NCBI GenBank assembly: GCA_001970955.1
Contig: MPUH01000206.1
Coordinates: forward strand, 18,549 to 82,548
From: Stentor coeruleus
Lineage: Eukaryota > Ciliophora > Heterotrichea > Heterotrichida > Stentoridae
Direction: 5' to 3'
Length of the DNA stretch: 64,000 nucleotides
Below the pieces are notes generated by a model. That model was given only the letters and a program-made list of their open reading frames with translations. It made no database searches and had not been told where the DNA came from. A program made the translations under genes and the position numbers. The number at the start of each line of letters is the position of its first letter. Positions within the stretch are counted from its first letter, which is position 1. Shown here piece after piece: positions 32,949 to 42,218 of the stretch.

Positions 32949-34487
32949 CTAATGTTTTTCTGAGTAAAGTTTGTATATAATAGACACAAAGTTCCCTTTA
33001 TATTCCATCTGATGTGAAAGTAGCGTCGAAACACAATCACTAAAAGTGATTTTCCCAGTATCAAAAGGATCAACAAACTTAATCAATCTCTCATTTTCTT
33101 CCAATATATCCAATACCGCAAGTAATTCAGAAAATTGTTTAGTTATAAGAATCCCTTGATTGTCTGTATCTATCATAAGAAACTTTTCTCTAAAAGGTTC
33201 AAGAAGTTGATCATGACCAGTAACTTGGAATTCAAGTAATAAATTCACGAAATTTGTATAACTCAATGTAGTCTTCCCTTGGATTTTTGAAGCTCTAGTT
33301 AAATTCCTTTCAGCATGTTCAGTAAGTAAACTTTGTAAATATTCTGAATCAGCTTGATTATACATATAAGTGACAATACTTTTCCATTCTTCTTCTTCAA
33401 GTTCGCCTTCAGTTTTTGTATTTAATAATTCCTTTACTGCCTTTTCTTGCATATAAGGAAACTTGTTTTTCAAATGGATTTTAAGCAACTGTAAAGAAGT
33501 TTTCCTCACTTCCTGGAACACTTTTCTATAATTCTCTTCAATTTGATGTCTGAGAATTTTTGCAAACAACAAAACATCAGGGTCTTCAGGTTCATATTTT
33601 TCAACAGCTTTAACAATAGCACTAATCCAATCTTGTATTAAAGATTTAAGCCCATATTTTTGATTTAAATATGAATACATATATTCTTCCATAGTCTCTT
33701 TAGCTTGATGAGTTTCTATACATTTCTGATCAAATTTCTCTTTAGATGTATAGATTTCTTCAATAAACTCTTTTAATTGTTTTAATGTTAAGTCTTTTAT
33801 AGTTGAACCTGAATTTGTCCTGCTTATAGATTTTTTGTTTTCTCTTGTTTTTTCTCTTGTGGCTTTTGGTGTTGCATAACTTCCTCCACTAGTTTCTTTT
33901 GATAAGCAACTTTCAGCTTTTTCTTTTGAGAGGCTTATGATTTTTTGTAAGTATTTTTCGTTTTCTTCTTGTAATTGTTGCATTTGGGCTTCGAGATCTT
34001 CTGGTGTCCCATTAACCCGATCTTTTAGTTTTGCATTCTCTTCTCGTAACGATCTTGCAGTGTTTTCTAGAGTCTCTGCAGCTATTAGGATTTGATCCAT
34101 TTCCTGTTTTGTTTTTGTTAATTCTTCTTCTAAAGCTTGCATTGCTTCGTTTGATCCTGAGTTTTCTTTAAGAATTTTTTGTTGCTGGTTCAGAATTTCT
34201 AATAAAACTTTACTTGCCCCTGCATCTATAGTTTTTATATACGCGCAAATTTTTTCTCCACACATACCCCAAAGTTTGCATTTCGCTTGTGAGATTTCGG
34301 CCCTTAGGTTGTCAGAAGTGTTTTTCTTAGCATTAAGTTCATGTATAATTTGTGAGACTGTTTTTTCAAATGCTTGTGCGAGAACTGCTTCTGCTTCTGG
34401 GTGTTTTTTTTTGAAGAGAGCTTTGATTTGTTCGTAATTGTTGGAAATTGGCTCAAGATCACTTGTGCTGATAAGAGATTCCTCCAT
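32949..34487 (-). CDS. Coiled-coil protein with degenerate EF-hand-like C-terminus, 512 aa
   Basis: Residues about 110-195 form a strong coiled coil (EEELTKTKQEMDQILIAAET). A Ser/Thr-rich linker follows (about 200-230). The rest is helical and includes QEVRKTSLQLLKIHLKNKFP. At about 420-500 two helix-loop-helix units look like EF-hand relics: the loops MIDTDNQGILITKQF and FVDPFDTGKITFSDC keep some Asp ligands but not a full canonical set. No known full-length family is recognised. Cytoskeletal or ciliary scaffolding is plausible but unsupported by a specific motif. Confidence 0.6.
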   Translation of the reverse strand: MEESLISTSDLEPISNNYEQIKALFKKKHPEAEAVLAQAFEKTVSQIIHELNAKKNTSDNLRAEISQAKCKLWGMCGEKICAYIKTIDAGASKVLLEILNQQQKILKENSGSNEAMQALEEELTKTKQEMDQILIAAETLENTARSLREENAKLKDRVNGTPEDLEAQMQQLQEENEKYLQKIISLSKEKAESCLSKETSGGSYATPKATREKTRENKKSISRTNSGSTIKDLTLKQLKEFIEEIYTSKEKFDQKCIETHQAKETMEEYMYSYLNQKYGLKSLIQDWISAIVKAVEKYEPEDPDVLLFAKILRHQIEENYRKVFQEVRKTSLQLLKIHLKNKFPYMQEKAVKELLNTKTEGELEEEEWKSIVTYMYNQADSEYLQSLLTEHAERNLTRASKIQGKTTLSYTNFVNLLLEFQVTGHDQLLEPFREKFLMIDTDNQGILITKQFSELLAVLDILEENERLIKFVDPFDTGKITFSDCVSTLLSHQMEYKGNFVSIIYKLYSEKH

Positions 34488-34655
34488 ATTTACTAGTGAA
34501 TATTTTGTGTTGAATAAGATCTTTAGAATAATCTAATAATTACAACAAAATCACTAAAAATCTTTACACAACCACTTTATTAGCATATTTTCTTACAATC
34601 ACCCATATATTTATAATCAAAAACATATAAAAAACCAAAAATATAAGTATTTAGT

Positions 34656-35270
34656 TTAAATCATAGGTGTAATAATGCCTGTAATTGGGTTGCCGAAAAC
34701 AATCTTAGGCCGATTTTTAGTATACCTATGTTGCTTAAAAATAGAATGCGATAAAACCTCAGGAAGTAGTCCCGATTTAACATTTGGAGTAGACTGATTT
34801 CTCTTATTATTCAACTCAGGAAGCGGAGAATATTTCCCATTAGGCGATTTTTCATGGACAAAACTATCAACTTGTGGAAGTCCTCTATTATTATTCTTTT
34901 CATCAACACCAATACCTCTAAGATTGTTTTCAATAACTTTGATTTTTTCTACACTTCTTAGTTTCTGATTAGCTTCTTTATACAACTGTCTAAGTAATCT
35001 TAATTCAGTATCTTTCTGAAGTAACTGTTTTGTCAAATCTTTATCCTCAAAATATCCTGTTTGCGGGTTTTTCTGAGTGTTTTTATTAGTCGGGGACATT
35101 GATGTATAGTTTTTTTCATTCAGTTTAATAGTTCTATTACTTATATGTTTAGTATCTTCAAAAGGTGATTGATCATGATTGTTTTTATGAACACGGAAAT
35201 ATTTTCTTCCTTTGACATCTTGCTTTAAATACTCTCTTGTATGGTTAAGCCATGTGGATCTAGAATTCAT
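34656..35270 (-). CDS. Hypothetical basic protein, 204 aa
   Basis: The ATG-initiated frame (MNSRSTWLNHTREYLKQDVK) is Asn-, Lys- and Ser-rich and mostly disordered. It has one helical, probable coiled-coil segment at about 75-110 (QLLQKDTELRLLRQLYKEAN). The extreme C-terminus (KIVFGNPITGIITPMI) is hydrophobic and ordered. No family is recognised. It ends only 168 bp before the start of the coiled-coil gene to its left, and both run on the minus strand. Confidence 0.55.
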   Translation of the reverse strand: MNSRSTWLNHTREYLKQDVKGRKYFRVHKNNHDQSPFEDTKHISNRTIKLNEKNYTSMSPTNKNTQKNPQTGYFEDKDLTKQLLQKDTELRLLRQLYKEANQKLRSVEKIKVIENNLRGIGVDEKNNNRGLPQVDSFVHEKSPNGKYSPLPELNNKRNQSTPNVKSGLLPEVLSHSIFKQHRYTKNRPKIVFGNPITGIITPMI

Positions 35271-35332
35271 AATTATTAGTTTATATGATTATTATTGGAT
35301 ATACTATAAGTGGAAATACATGATTTATTATC

Positions 35333-35656
35333 TTACTCGTTATTTTTGAGATCAGGTATTTTCTCTTTGAACTCTGGAGAATTTGATATCTCAGAATTCA
35401 TCAAGCTTTTAGCTTCTTTTGAATTCATGTATTTGGATTGTAAAATAATCTTAACTTCATTAGCCGCATTCCATGAGATATAAGCTTTTAGTATTATGGC
35501 TAAGAGCATTGCTGCGAATATAACTGAAATAATTGCTGTGCTTATTGGATGTGCTAGGATTAATTCGTCTATTCTTAAATCATTAGCATTTTGCAGCTCT
35601 AGAGGACTTTTTTGAGCTGAGGCTGCTCTGAGCTAACTTTTATAATAAACTATCAT
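35333..35656 (-). CDS. Small single-pass membrane protein with a candidate 18-nt intron
   Basis: An open frame runs from 35632 to a TAA at 35333-35335. It contains one clear membrane segment (HPISTAIISVIFAAMLLAII) and a charged C-terminal tail ending KIPDLKNNE. No ATG precedes the membrane segment in frame. An 18-nt GT...AG stretch (35633-35650) would join it to ATGATA at 35656-35651, giving about 101 residues starting MILRAASAQKSPLELQNAND. Unspliced, that reading hits TAG inside the stretch. Eighteen nt is longer than the other introns here, so the first exon is uncertain. The membrane frame itself is better supported than its start. Confidence 0.5.
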
Positions 35657-36603
35657 AAGGAAAAACTGTTTTCATTATAATTTCATCCTTCAAAAAATAG
35701 AACACTCTTATTTCCAACCTAGAAACCCCATAAATGAAATTATTTAGCCGCTTATCCAACTCTATAACCCAAAAAAAAGGTTCATTATCCTCTTACATCT
35801 TCTATTAATCATGAAAAACACATAAAACCAACCCTACTCCTTTTCTTCATAGCCTTATCCAAAACCTCACAATCCTCATAAACTACCCCAAAATCTCAGA
35901 CTTTAATTATATAAATTCAACAAGTAATTTTTATATTTTCTTATCATTTATACACTTTATATATACTTTCTTATCATCTCTACTCCTAAAAATTTTATAC
36001 TAATTTTCCATATCAGATTCTTCTGAAAATCTTCCAAATAAGCTCTTTGAAGTTTTTATATAATCTAATCTTCCAAACTGAAAACTATATCAAATATCAT
36101 CATCTTATATATTTCTCATAAGAACTTGATAGTTTTTCCAGCTTGAAACTAAAAATTTGTCAAACTCAATTTTTAAGCTTAAAGCCAATATTTATTATCA
36201 AATAAGCTAATCTGAATGTAAAAAGCCTATAAACCCTAAAGAAAGCAAAAAATCAAGTCTAAACCCTAGGGCGATCTTATATCAAAGTGAATCCAGAATG
36301 TCTTTGTATAATGTTTAACGACAAAAGTTAGCGTAAACTATATAATTTTAGCATGTTTTTGTTATAAAAAATAACTCCACGGGAACTTGAGTCGAAATTT
36401 CTTTAGACAATAAATCTACCCTTCCATACTTTAGTCGTGGCTAAAAAAAGGACCATAAAGCAAGTGTGAATATATAGAGTTTTTAAGATCAGCATATCAT
36501 AACATAAACAGACCTCCTAAGCTCAATAAAGTCTATATATTGAAAATTTTATATGCTTAGCAAATATTTATAGGCATCTTATTATGCCTTTCATATATAT
36601 ATT
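35657..36603. other. Divergent intergenic region with a possible RNA island
   Basis: C-rich 5'-flank-type sequence from 35690. At about 36255-36470 G+C is raised and complementary segments occur: CCACG near 36377 with CGTGG near 36436, and ACAAAA near 36322 with TTTTTGT near 36356. No RNA family is recognised. Confidence 0.35.
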
Positions 36604-37308
36604 ATGAGTTTTGATATGCCTAAAAGCCCAGTAGCTGCAACTGCCTCACAGCTAGAAAGTCATAAAGAGATTGAAAACAAGTCTTTTTTAGATTTCTGCG
36701 ACTGGAGCAGTATTGGTTCATCTAGTGATATATCATTTTCTAGGTAATCCCTAATTAGCTTATCAAACCTCAATCTAAACCCTTTATTCAAGCAAGTTCA
36801 GCCTTCAATCTTTATGAAAGCTTCAAGAAAATGGCTTAATAGTAATTCACAAAACTACTACTCTCAGACTAAAAATACGCTTGAAATGAGTAAGGACAAG
36901 ATCCTTGCTGGTAAAGCGTTGCAGTCATTTGAGAACTATTTAAGCACTGTTACTATGATGTACTTTGGAGACCCACATCCTAAAAGTAAAGACACTGCTG
37001 AGATTTTCCGACCTGGTAAACGTACTAGGTCATCACAATTAAATGACCCTCTTTCTATGATCTTATCACCTCTTCGTAGCGAATTAGATTTCGGTAGTTT
37101 TTAAATAGAATCGTGGAGTCCTAAAGAAATTGCTGTATTTGAAAGTGTCATGTGTATGTTTGGGAAAAAATTTGATGTTGTTGGTAGGTTGTTAGAAGAA
37201 TCTAAAACTTTACAAGAAATCACTAGGTTTTATTACATCTGGAAAAAGACTTCACATTATAAGTCTTGGAAGGAAGCTGTTAAGGAACAGTTAGGTAATA
37301 TTTTGTAA
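36604..37308 (+). CDS. SANT-domain protein (MIER/MTA/RERE-type SANT), three exons
   Basis: Exons 36604-36743, 36759-37093 and 37109-37308 are joined by two 15-nt introns (GTAATCCCTAATTAG and GTAGTTTTTAAATAG), giving 224 residues in one frame. An in-frame TAG lies just upstream of the ATG. The last 65 residues are a SANT domain: ESWSPKEIAVFESVMCMFGK, then FDVVGRLLEESKTLQEI, then FYYIWKKTSHYKSW. The FYYxWKKT signature is typical of SANT domains beside ELM2 in histone-deacetylase co-repressors (MTA, MIER, RERE). An ELM2 domain may be present in reduced form upstream (YFGDPHPKSKDTAEIFRPGK). The expected site is the nucleus, in chromatin repression, inferred from the family. Confidence 0.85.
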
Positions 37309-37925
37309 CTATTTATCCATATTATAATTTTTATAGGGTTTTGGGTTTAGTAATTTAGGGGTTTGATTGGGGGAGGAGGTTAGGGTTAGATGTTTTATTG
37401 AGGGTATTTTGAAGGATTTTGAAAAAAGTTTGGGTAGATGATGATGATGATGAAGTTTTTAGTCAGAGTTGTAATGGTTATTTAGAATTTATTATTAGTA
37501 AAGGATAAGGTTTTTAGCATTAAGAAAATATTTGGAAGCTGGGGATATAGAATGTGCTCGAGATTATTGCTGGGGGTTTTTGAGTAAGGATAAATTATCA
37601 GTTTGTGTAATGAGATACAAAGAGTTATTTATTTACGAATCTTTCTTGCAAACCACTTTCTATATGATAACTTTAGATTCTAAAACCCATCATTAACTAA
37701 TTTTATAAATCACCTTTTACATATATATAAAATACTAAAATCATAATAAAAACTACGATCTCATCATCTTTACTTTCACAAAATTCATAACAGAAATTCT
37801 ACATAATCCTAACACCCATTTTAAAAGTAAAATTTCAATATATTTTTTACCTCCTTCTTTAATCAAAGCCATAATTTCTTAAAAAAAACATATAAATTAC
37901 CCATTCTTTTATAGGACATTTCAAT
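37309..37925. other. Intergenic region with a weak coding-like relic
   Basis: G-rich 3' flank to about 37440. A frame around 37520-37690 reads ALRKYLEAGDIECARDYCWG and slightly resembles the C-terminus of the gene at 59520-60050 (FLRKKILEVGDVRYLDW). It has no start and no clear exon joints. From 37690 the sequence is C-rich, the 3' flank of the minus-strand gene to the right. Confidence 0.35.
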
Positions 37926-38465
37926 CTACCTTTTATTATTATTGTAAATAAAAATCCCTAGGATTTCACTAAAAGCTATAAGCAACGTCTTAGAAAGAAA
38001 TGAGAAATAAGTAGGATTGGCAAAGTACACAGCCCATAAAACTCCTAAACAAATCCCACAAATAGTAAGTGTTAATATGCTTTGATTCTTATTTGCCCTA
38101 TATTCTGCTTGTGTCGTATCTATAATTTGAGTATGTATAAAACTTCCATTACGTACACCTTGTAATCCAATAGCTATATCATTATTAAGCCTTTTCCCAC
38201 TACAAACAAATATCACAGTTTTGTTTGCTAATTCTCCTGGTGTGTAAAAACGTGATACAATTAACATAGGTGTGCTTTGAACATCAACACTTATTGTTTC
38301 ACTGTTTCTACCTCGAATGATGTTAATGTCGATATTTCCAGTTTCTAACACTGGAGCTGCGGGTTGCTGTCTTCTTTCTTGAGATTTAGGTATTGCCTTG
38401 ATTATTAATACTGTAATTGAACAAACAACCAAAAAAGGTACTAAAAGCTCTCTAAGGCTTTCCAT
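37926..38465 (-). CDS. Membrane protein with ubiquitin-like domain (TMUB/HERP-like)
   Basis: The protein has 179 residues. There is an N-terminal membrane segment (residues about 6-24), then a ubiquitin-like fold at about 46-118. It reads IDINIIRGRNSETISVDVQS, TPGELANKTVIFVCSGKRL and GSFIHTQI, in the strand order of ubiquitin. Two C-terminal membrane segments follow (about 130-148 and 155-175). This matches the TMUB1/2 and HERP architecture, ER or endosomal membrane proteins linked to ERAD in animals. The protein is shorter than the animal ones and specific function is inferred. A perfect 60-bp tandem duplication lies immediately 5' of the start. Confidence 0.7.
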   Translation of the reverse strand: MESLRELLVPFLVVCSITVLIIKAIPKSQERRQQPAAPVLETGNIDINIIRGRNSETISVDVQSTPMLIVSRFYTPGELANKTVIFVCSGKRLNNDIAIGLQGVRNGSFIHTQIIDTTQAEYRANKNQSILTLTICGICLGVLWAVYFANPTYFSFLSKTLLIAFSEILGIFIYNNNKR

Positions 38466-38473
38466 ATAAATAA

Positions 38474-38593
38474 TAAATCCTAATCGAAAATATAGGATAA
38501 TAAAAAAGATTTCAAAACATTTTATCTAAAAACTAAATCCTAATCGAAAATATAGGATAATAAAAAAGATTTCAAAACATTTTATCTAAAAAC
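38474..38593. repeat. Perfect 60-bp tandem duplication
   Basis: The sequence 38474-38533 is repeated exactly at 38534-38593 in the 5' flank of the ubiquitin-like membrane protein gene. There is no N between the copies, so it may be a real tandem duplication or a closed overlap error. Confidence 0.9.
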
Positions 38594-38710
38594 TATCATC
38601 AAAAAATATTTTCTCAAACTACTCAACCTAAAAAAAAACTTATAAACTTAAACTTCCCAAACTAAAACATGATCTTCATTACCTATATATTCTAATCCAT
38701 ATCAATTACA

Positions 38711-39979
38711 CTAATTACTTCTCAATATCGGATCTCCAGTAGTTGGGTCAATACAAATAAAATCATTCTCTTCCTCATCTGATTCCATACTTTCTCTATC
38801 CTCCACTCTTCCTTCCCTTTTCTCTTCATCATTTCCCATATCCTCATCTTTTATCTCCCCTTCTACCTCTTCTTGTAAATCCCCACATTTTTCACAACAA
38901 ACCCAAACCCCTTTAACAATCCTCCCTTCACTTTTAACAAACTCATTTCCACAAGGACATTTAACTGATCTACTCTCATAATACAATTTAACACATCCAT
39001 CTGAACAAAATTCTTTTTCATAAGCCTTACAAACTCCTTCTCCTGAGAAAATTTTATAACAATTCCAACATGATTTCCTATTTTTTATCAACCCAGCTGC
39101 ATTAGTCCCTGAGCTTTCTTCAAATGTTTCAGGTAACGCTGCTTGTTCAGGTGCCCATGTTCCTTCATATAGCATTCCTTTTATTTCTTTAGGTAGCATT
39201 TCTTCTGTTATCGGTTCAAGAAATCTAACTTTTTTCTGAGGTTCTTCATTAGATTTACTTTTAGTTTTATGTTTAGTAGGGTTGCTACTATTTCTAAATT
39301 GTTCAATAGCTTCTTTAAACATACCATATGAGTCATTTTCATTATATTCACCTTTAGGGATTTCTTCATCATCACCAACACATATTTCATGAGTTTTAGA
39401 TTGGATTTCAGGAGGTGCTATTTCTAAAGGCTTATAAGTATTTTCTTTACCTTTTGAATCTTTGATTTTTTTTAATATTTTCAGTCTGTGACCTAGAGGA
39501 ATGTTCATGTTAGCTAAATGTCCTTCTGTGAGTTCTAGTAAAATTTCTATTTCTTCGATTCCGTTTTCTATGAAGATTTTATGATATTTTTCCATTCCAC
39601 AATTTGCTAGAAATTCAAGGACTTCATCTGTTTTTACTTTGATTTGAGGTTTAGGTTGAGGCTTTTCATCGATTTCTCCTAGTAAAACATTTGTGGAAAT
39701 GTATTCTTCTTTTTTTACTTGGGGTTTTGGCTTTGTTTGAACTTTACCTTTTTGAGTTAGGACTAGGTCAGCATATCCATTTATAGGCTTGTTGGTTGTG
39801 GCTGATCTCCATTTGCTACCGTCTTTCATTTTAGGCGCCTGGTCACGTTTTTCTTTTTCTTTTTGCATGAACTCTTTTAGTTCTGAAAGCTTTTCTTCCA
39901 TTCTTTTGGCTTCTTCTTGGAGGATGTCACTTGCAGGGCCGATTTTTTTCTTTAGAATTCCGGTTTTGGAGTATTTCAT
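38711..39979 (-). CDS. SAM-domain protein with Cys-rich zinc-binding C-terminus
   Basis: The protein has 422 residues. An N-terminal coiled coil (about 18-50) precedes a SAM domain at about 118-175 (LEFLANCGMEKYHKIFIENG, then LLELTEGHLANMNIPLGHRL). The linker is Lys- and Glu-rich. At about 300-365 lies a Cys cluster with spacings CWNCYKIF, CKAYEKEFCSDGC, VKCPCGNEF and VCCEKCGD, which could hold two or more zinc ions. The C-terminus is very acidic. SAM domains mediate protein-protein or RNA contacts. This combination is not one I can name. Confidence 0.7.
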   Translation of the reverse strand: MKYSKTGILKKKIGPASDILQEEAKRMEEKLSELKEFMQKEKEKRDQAPKMKDGSKWRSATTNKPINGYADLVLTQKGKVQTKPKPQVKKEEYISTNVLLGEIDEKPQPKPQIKVKTDEVLEFLANCGMEKYHKIFIENGIEEIEILLELTEGHLANMNIPLGHRLKILKKIKDSKGKENTYKPLEIAPPEIQSKTHEICVGDDEEIPKGEYNENDSYGMFKEAIEQFRNSSNPTKHKTKSKSNEEPQKKVRFLEPITEEMLPKEIKGMLYEGTWAPEQAALPETFEESSGTNAAGLIKNRKSCWNCYKIFSGEGVCKAYEKEFCSDGCVKLYYESRSVKCPCGNEFVKSEGRIVKGVWVCCEKCGDLQEEVEGEIKDEDMGNDEEKREGRVEDRESMESDEEENDFICIDPTTGDPILRSN

Positions 39980-40084
39980 TATATTAAGGTTTATGTTATT
40001 TGGGAATTTTTTGTATAGATGATATGGTTATTTATAAAATATCACAAAAATATAAAAAAAACTTAGTATTAAACACATAATTCA

Positions 40085-40633
40085 TCATCTCCATCTTCGC
40101 ATTATAGCATTTGATAACCATTCCATACCTTCAAAAATCCCTTCACCTCTACTCGCACAAGAACTTTGAACAAAAAAATTTCTTCCACGAAGTTTATTCA
40201 ACCCAAACTTTACAACAATTTCTTCAACATTTATCGTATTAAATAAATCATTTTTATTAGCATATATCAAAATATCAGCATCACGTAATTGATCTTCATC
40301 AAGTAATTTTTGAAATTCATTACAAGCATCATTAATTCTATTAATATCGCTTGAATCTATAACAAATATAAGTCCTTGAGTATTTTGATAATAGTATCTC
40401 CATAAAGATCTGACATTTTCTTGTCCACCAGCATCCCATACAATAAAAGAAATATTGTGATAGTTTAAACGTTCTACATTGAATCCAAGTGTTGGAACTG
40501 TTGTGACTATTTTATCTAGTTTGAGATTATAAAGGATTGTTGTTTTACCTGCCCCGTCTAGACCAAGCATAAGGATTTTAAAATCTCCTTTTGTAAAGAG
40601 CTTCTGCCATAGTTTTGAAAAGAGTTTTCCCAT
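40085..40633 (-). CDS. ARF-family small GTPase
   Basis: The 182-residue protein starts [13 protein letters not shown]: Gly2 for N-myristoylation and an amphipathic helix, as in ARF1. GTP-binding motifs are intact: GLDGAGKT (24-31), switch I PTLGFNVE (about 47-54, with Thr48), WDAGGQ (66-71, catalytic Gln71), NKND (126-129), and SSCA in place of the usual SAT. ARF proteins recruit coats and activate lipid enzymes on Golgi and endosome membranes. It is the most canonical member of a three-copy cluster on the minus strand. Confidence 0.93.
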   Translation of the reverse strand: MGKLFSKLWQKLFTKGDFKILMLGLDGAGKTTILYNLKLDKIVTTVPTLGFNVERLNYHNISFIVWDAGGQENVRSLWRYYYQNTQGLIFVIDSSDINRINDACNEFQKLLDEDQLRDADILIYANKNDLFNTINVEEIVVKFGLNKLRGRNFFVQSSCASRGEGIFEGMEWLSNAIMRRWR

Positions 40634-40775
40634 TAACGAATTATAAATACAATTTTTGTGTAGTTTTAGATATGTTTATAGGAAATTAGTTTGGGTTAGG
40701 AAATGCTTTGAAATTTATTAGAGGATTTTTTTATATATAATGTTTTAAAATTGTAATTTTTTTAATTGATTTTTT

Positions 40776-40886
40776 ATGTATTATTATCTAGACAGATTTT
40801 TGTTGTTTTTTTGTGTATTATTATCTAGATAGATTTTTGTTGTTTTTTTATGTATTATTATCCAGATAGACTTTTGTTATTTTTTT
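40776..40886. repeat. Three tandem copies of a 37-bp unit
   Basis: Units start at 40776, 40813 and 40850. The core is TGTATTATTATCTAGAyAGA followed by a T-rich tract, with a few differences between copies. They lie just beyond the 5' end of the ARF gene. Confidence 0.88.
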
Positions 40887-40899
40887 TGAACTATTTTAG

Positions 40900-41215
40900 A
40901 TACTTAAGGCCTTTATAAAACCCTTGACCTTTAATTGAGCATGAACTTTGAGCAAACTAAGTTTATAAATATTAGACAAGCATAACTTTTCAGGAATTTC
41001 ATCAACTGTTATAACATCTTATAAATCTTGCTTTTTGCGAACACTGATAAGTTTGAATCATTAGTTGATCCTCATGTAGAAAATTTGTAAATTTTCATGC
41101 ACTAGATTTATACTTTCTCTATCAGAAATCAATAACAAAAACTAGACCTTGAATATTTTCATAAAAGTGTTTTTACAAAACTCTATTCCATTCATTCAGA
41201 CCTAGATATTGATTA
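40900..41215 (-). pseudogene. ARF-family pseudogene between two ARF genes
   Basis: Broken frames on the minus strand give KHFYENIQGLVFVID, then FLHEDQL, then SSCSIKGQGFYKGLK, the order of an ARF from switch II to the C-terminus. Stops and shifts interrupt it at several points. The P-loop half is missing. The pieces resemble both neighbours (YENVQGIIFVVD in the left-pointing gene at 41396-41962), so it is a third member of the cluster. Confidence 0.85.
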
Positions 41216-41395
41216 ATTATAAAATTTATAAAAAATAAAAAAATTGTGAATTTATATAAACAGATTTAAATCCAAAGTAAAATCACAATAATTTTTATAA
41301 GGAAGAATAATTTACAAAGCAAGCTTACAAATATTATATTGAAGTATATAATCTAAGTATACTTTACTATACATTTAATCAATTCTAAAACTTAT

Positions 41396-41962
41396 TTAAC
41401 CAAACTTTCTCTCATTTTTTTTATGAATTTCATTTAAAAGCCACTCAAAGCCTTCAGAAATCCCATACCCCCTACCCATGCATGCACATGAATCCTGAAC
41501 AAGCCAATTCCTTCCTTGAATATCATACAATTTAAATTTTCTAGCTATTTCATCAGGTTTCATAGCTTCAGGAAGATCTTGTTTATTCGCAAACACTAAT
41601 AATACTGCATCATTTAACTGATTATCTTTAAGAATTTTATCTAGTTCATAATATGCATCTTCTATTCTATATCGATCATTTGAATCAACAACAAAAATAA
41701 TCCCTTGAACATTTTCATAAAAACGTTTATATAAAGAGCTAATACTCCTGTCACTTCCCCCAAGATCCCAGGATTTTATTGATAATTCACGATTATCTAC
41801 AGTCTCATATGAATAAAATAAAGACTGTGAATTTAGCACTTCCCCAAACTTGGATTTATAAAGAATTGTAGTTTTACCAGAAGCATCTAATCCGACGACA
41901 ATTATGTTTATTCTTGGGTATTTAAAAACTTTTTGCCAAGCATTTGAAAAAATCTGCCCCAT
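41396..41962 (-). CDS. Divergent ARF-like GTPase
   Basis: The 188-residue protein begins MGQIFSNAWQKVFKY, keeping Gly2 for myristoylation. The P-loop is GLDASGKT (24-31) and NKQD is intact (126-129). Switch II is WDLGGS (65-70), so the GTPase Gln at the equivalent of Gln71 is Ser. Switch I (SLFYSYETV) lacks the PTxGFN sequence with its Mg-binding Thr. It may bind nucleotide but hydrolyse GTP poorly or be locked in one state, which is inference. The tail is longer and more charged than in the canonical copy. Confidence 0.85.
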   Translation of the reverse strand: MGQIFSNAWQKVFKYPRINIIVVGLDASGKTTILYKSKFGEVLNSQSLFYSYETVDNRELSIKSWDLGGSDRSISSLYKRFYENVQGIIFVVDSNDRYRIEDAYYELDKILKDNQLNDAVLLVFANKQDLPEAMKPDEIARKFKLYDIQGRNWLVQDSCACMGRGYGISEGFEWLLNEIHKKNERKFG

Positions 41963-42218
41963 TATAAGTTTATTATAAAAAAAAACTATTTATTAAATTT
42001 TTCTGCCCCTTGATTTTAATAAATAGATAAAATACTTTTGAAGTTTAAGCCAAGGGGTATAAAAACACTTAAATCCTATATTTTCCTTGTAGGAAAATAA
42101 TAATTATGAGGATTAAAGGGAATAGTTATGAAAATATATGATTCTTATAATAAAATATCTAATATTTAATTTCTAATACTAAATTTCTAAATATAATTTT
42201 AACTGAAATATGAACTTG

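Noticed and set aside
37440-37690. Possible gene with ALRKYLEAGDIECARDYCWG
   Set aside because: No start, no valid 15-16-nt exon joints, and similarity to the 59520 gene covers only a few residues.
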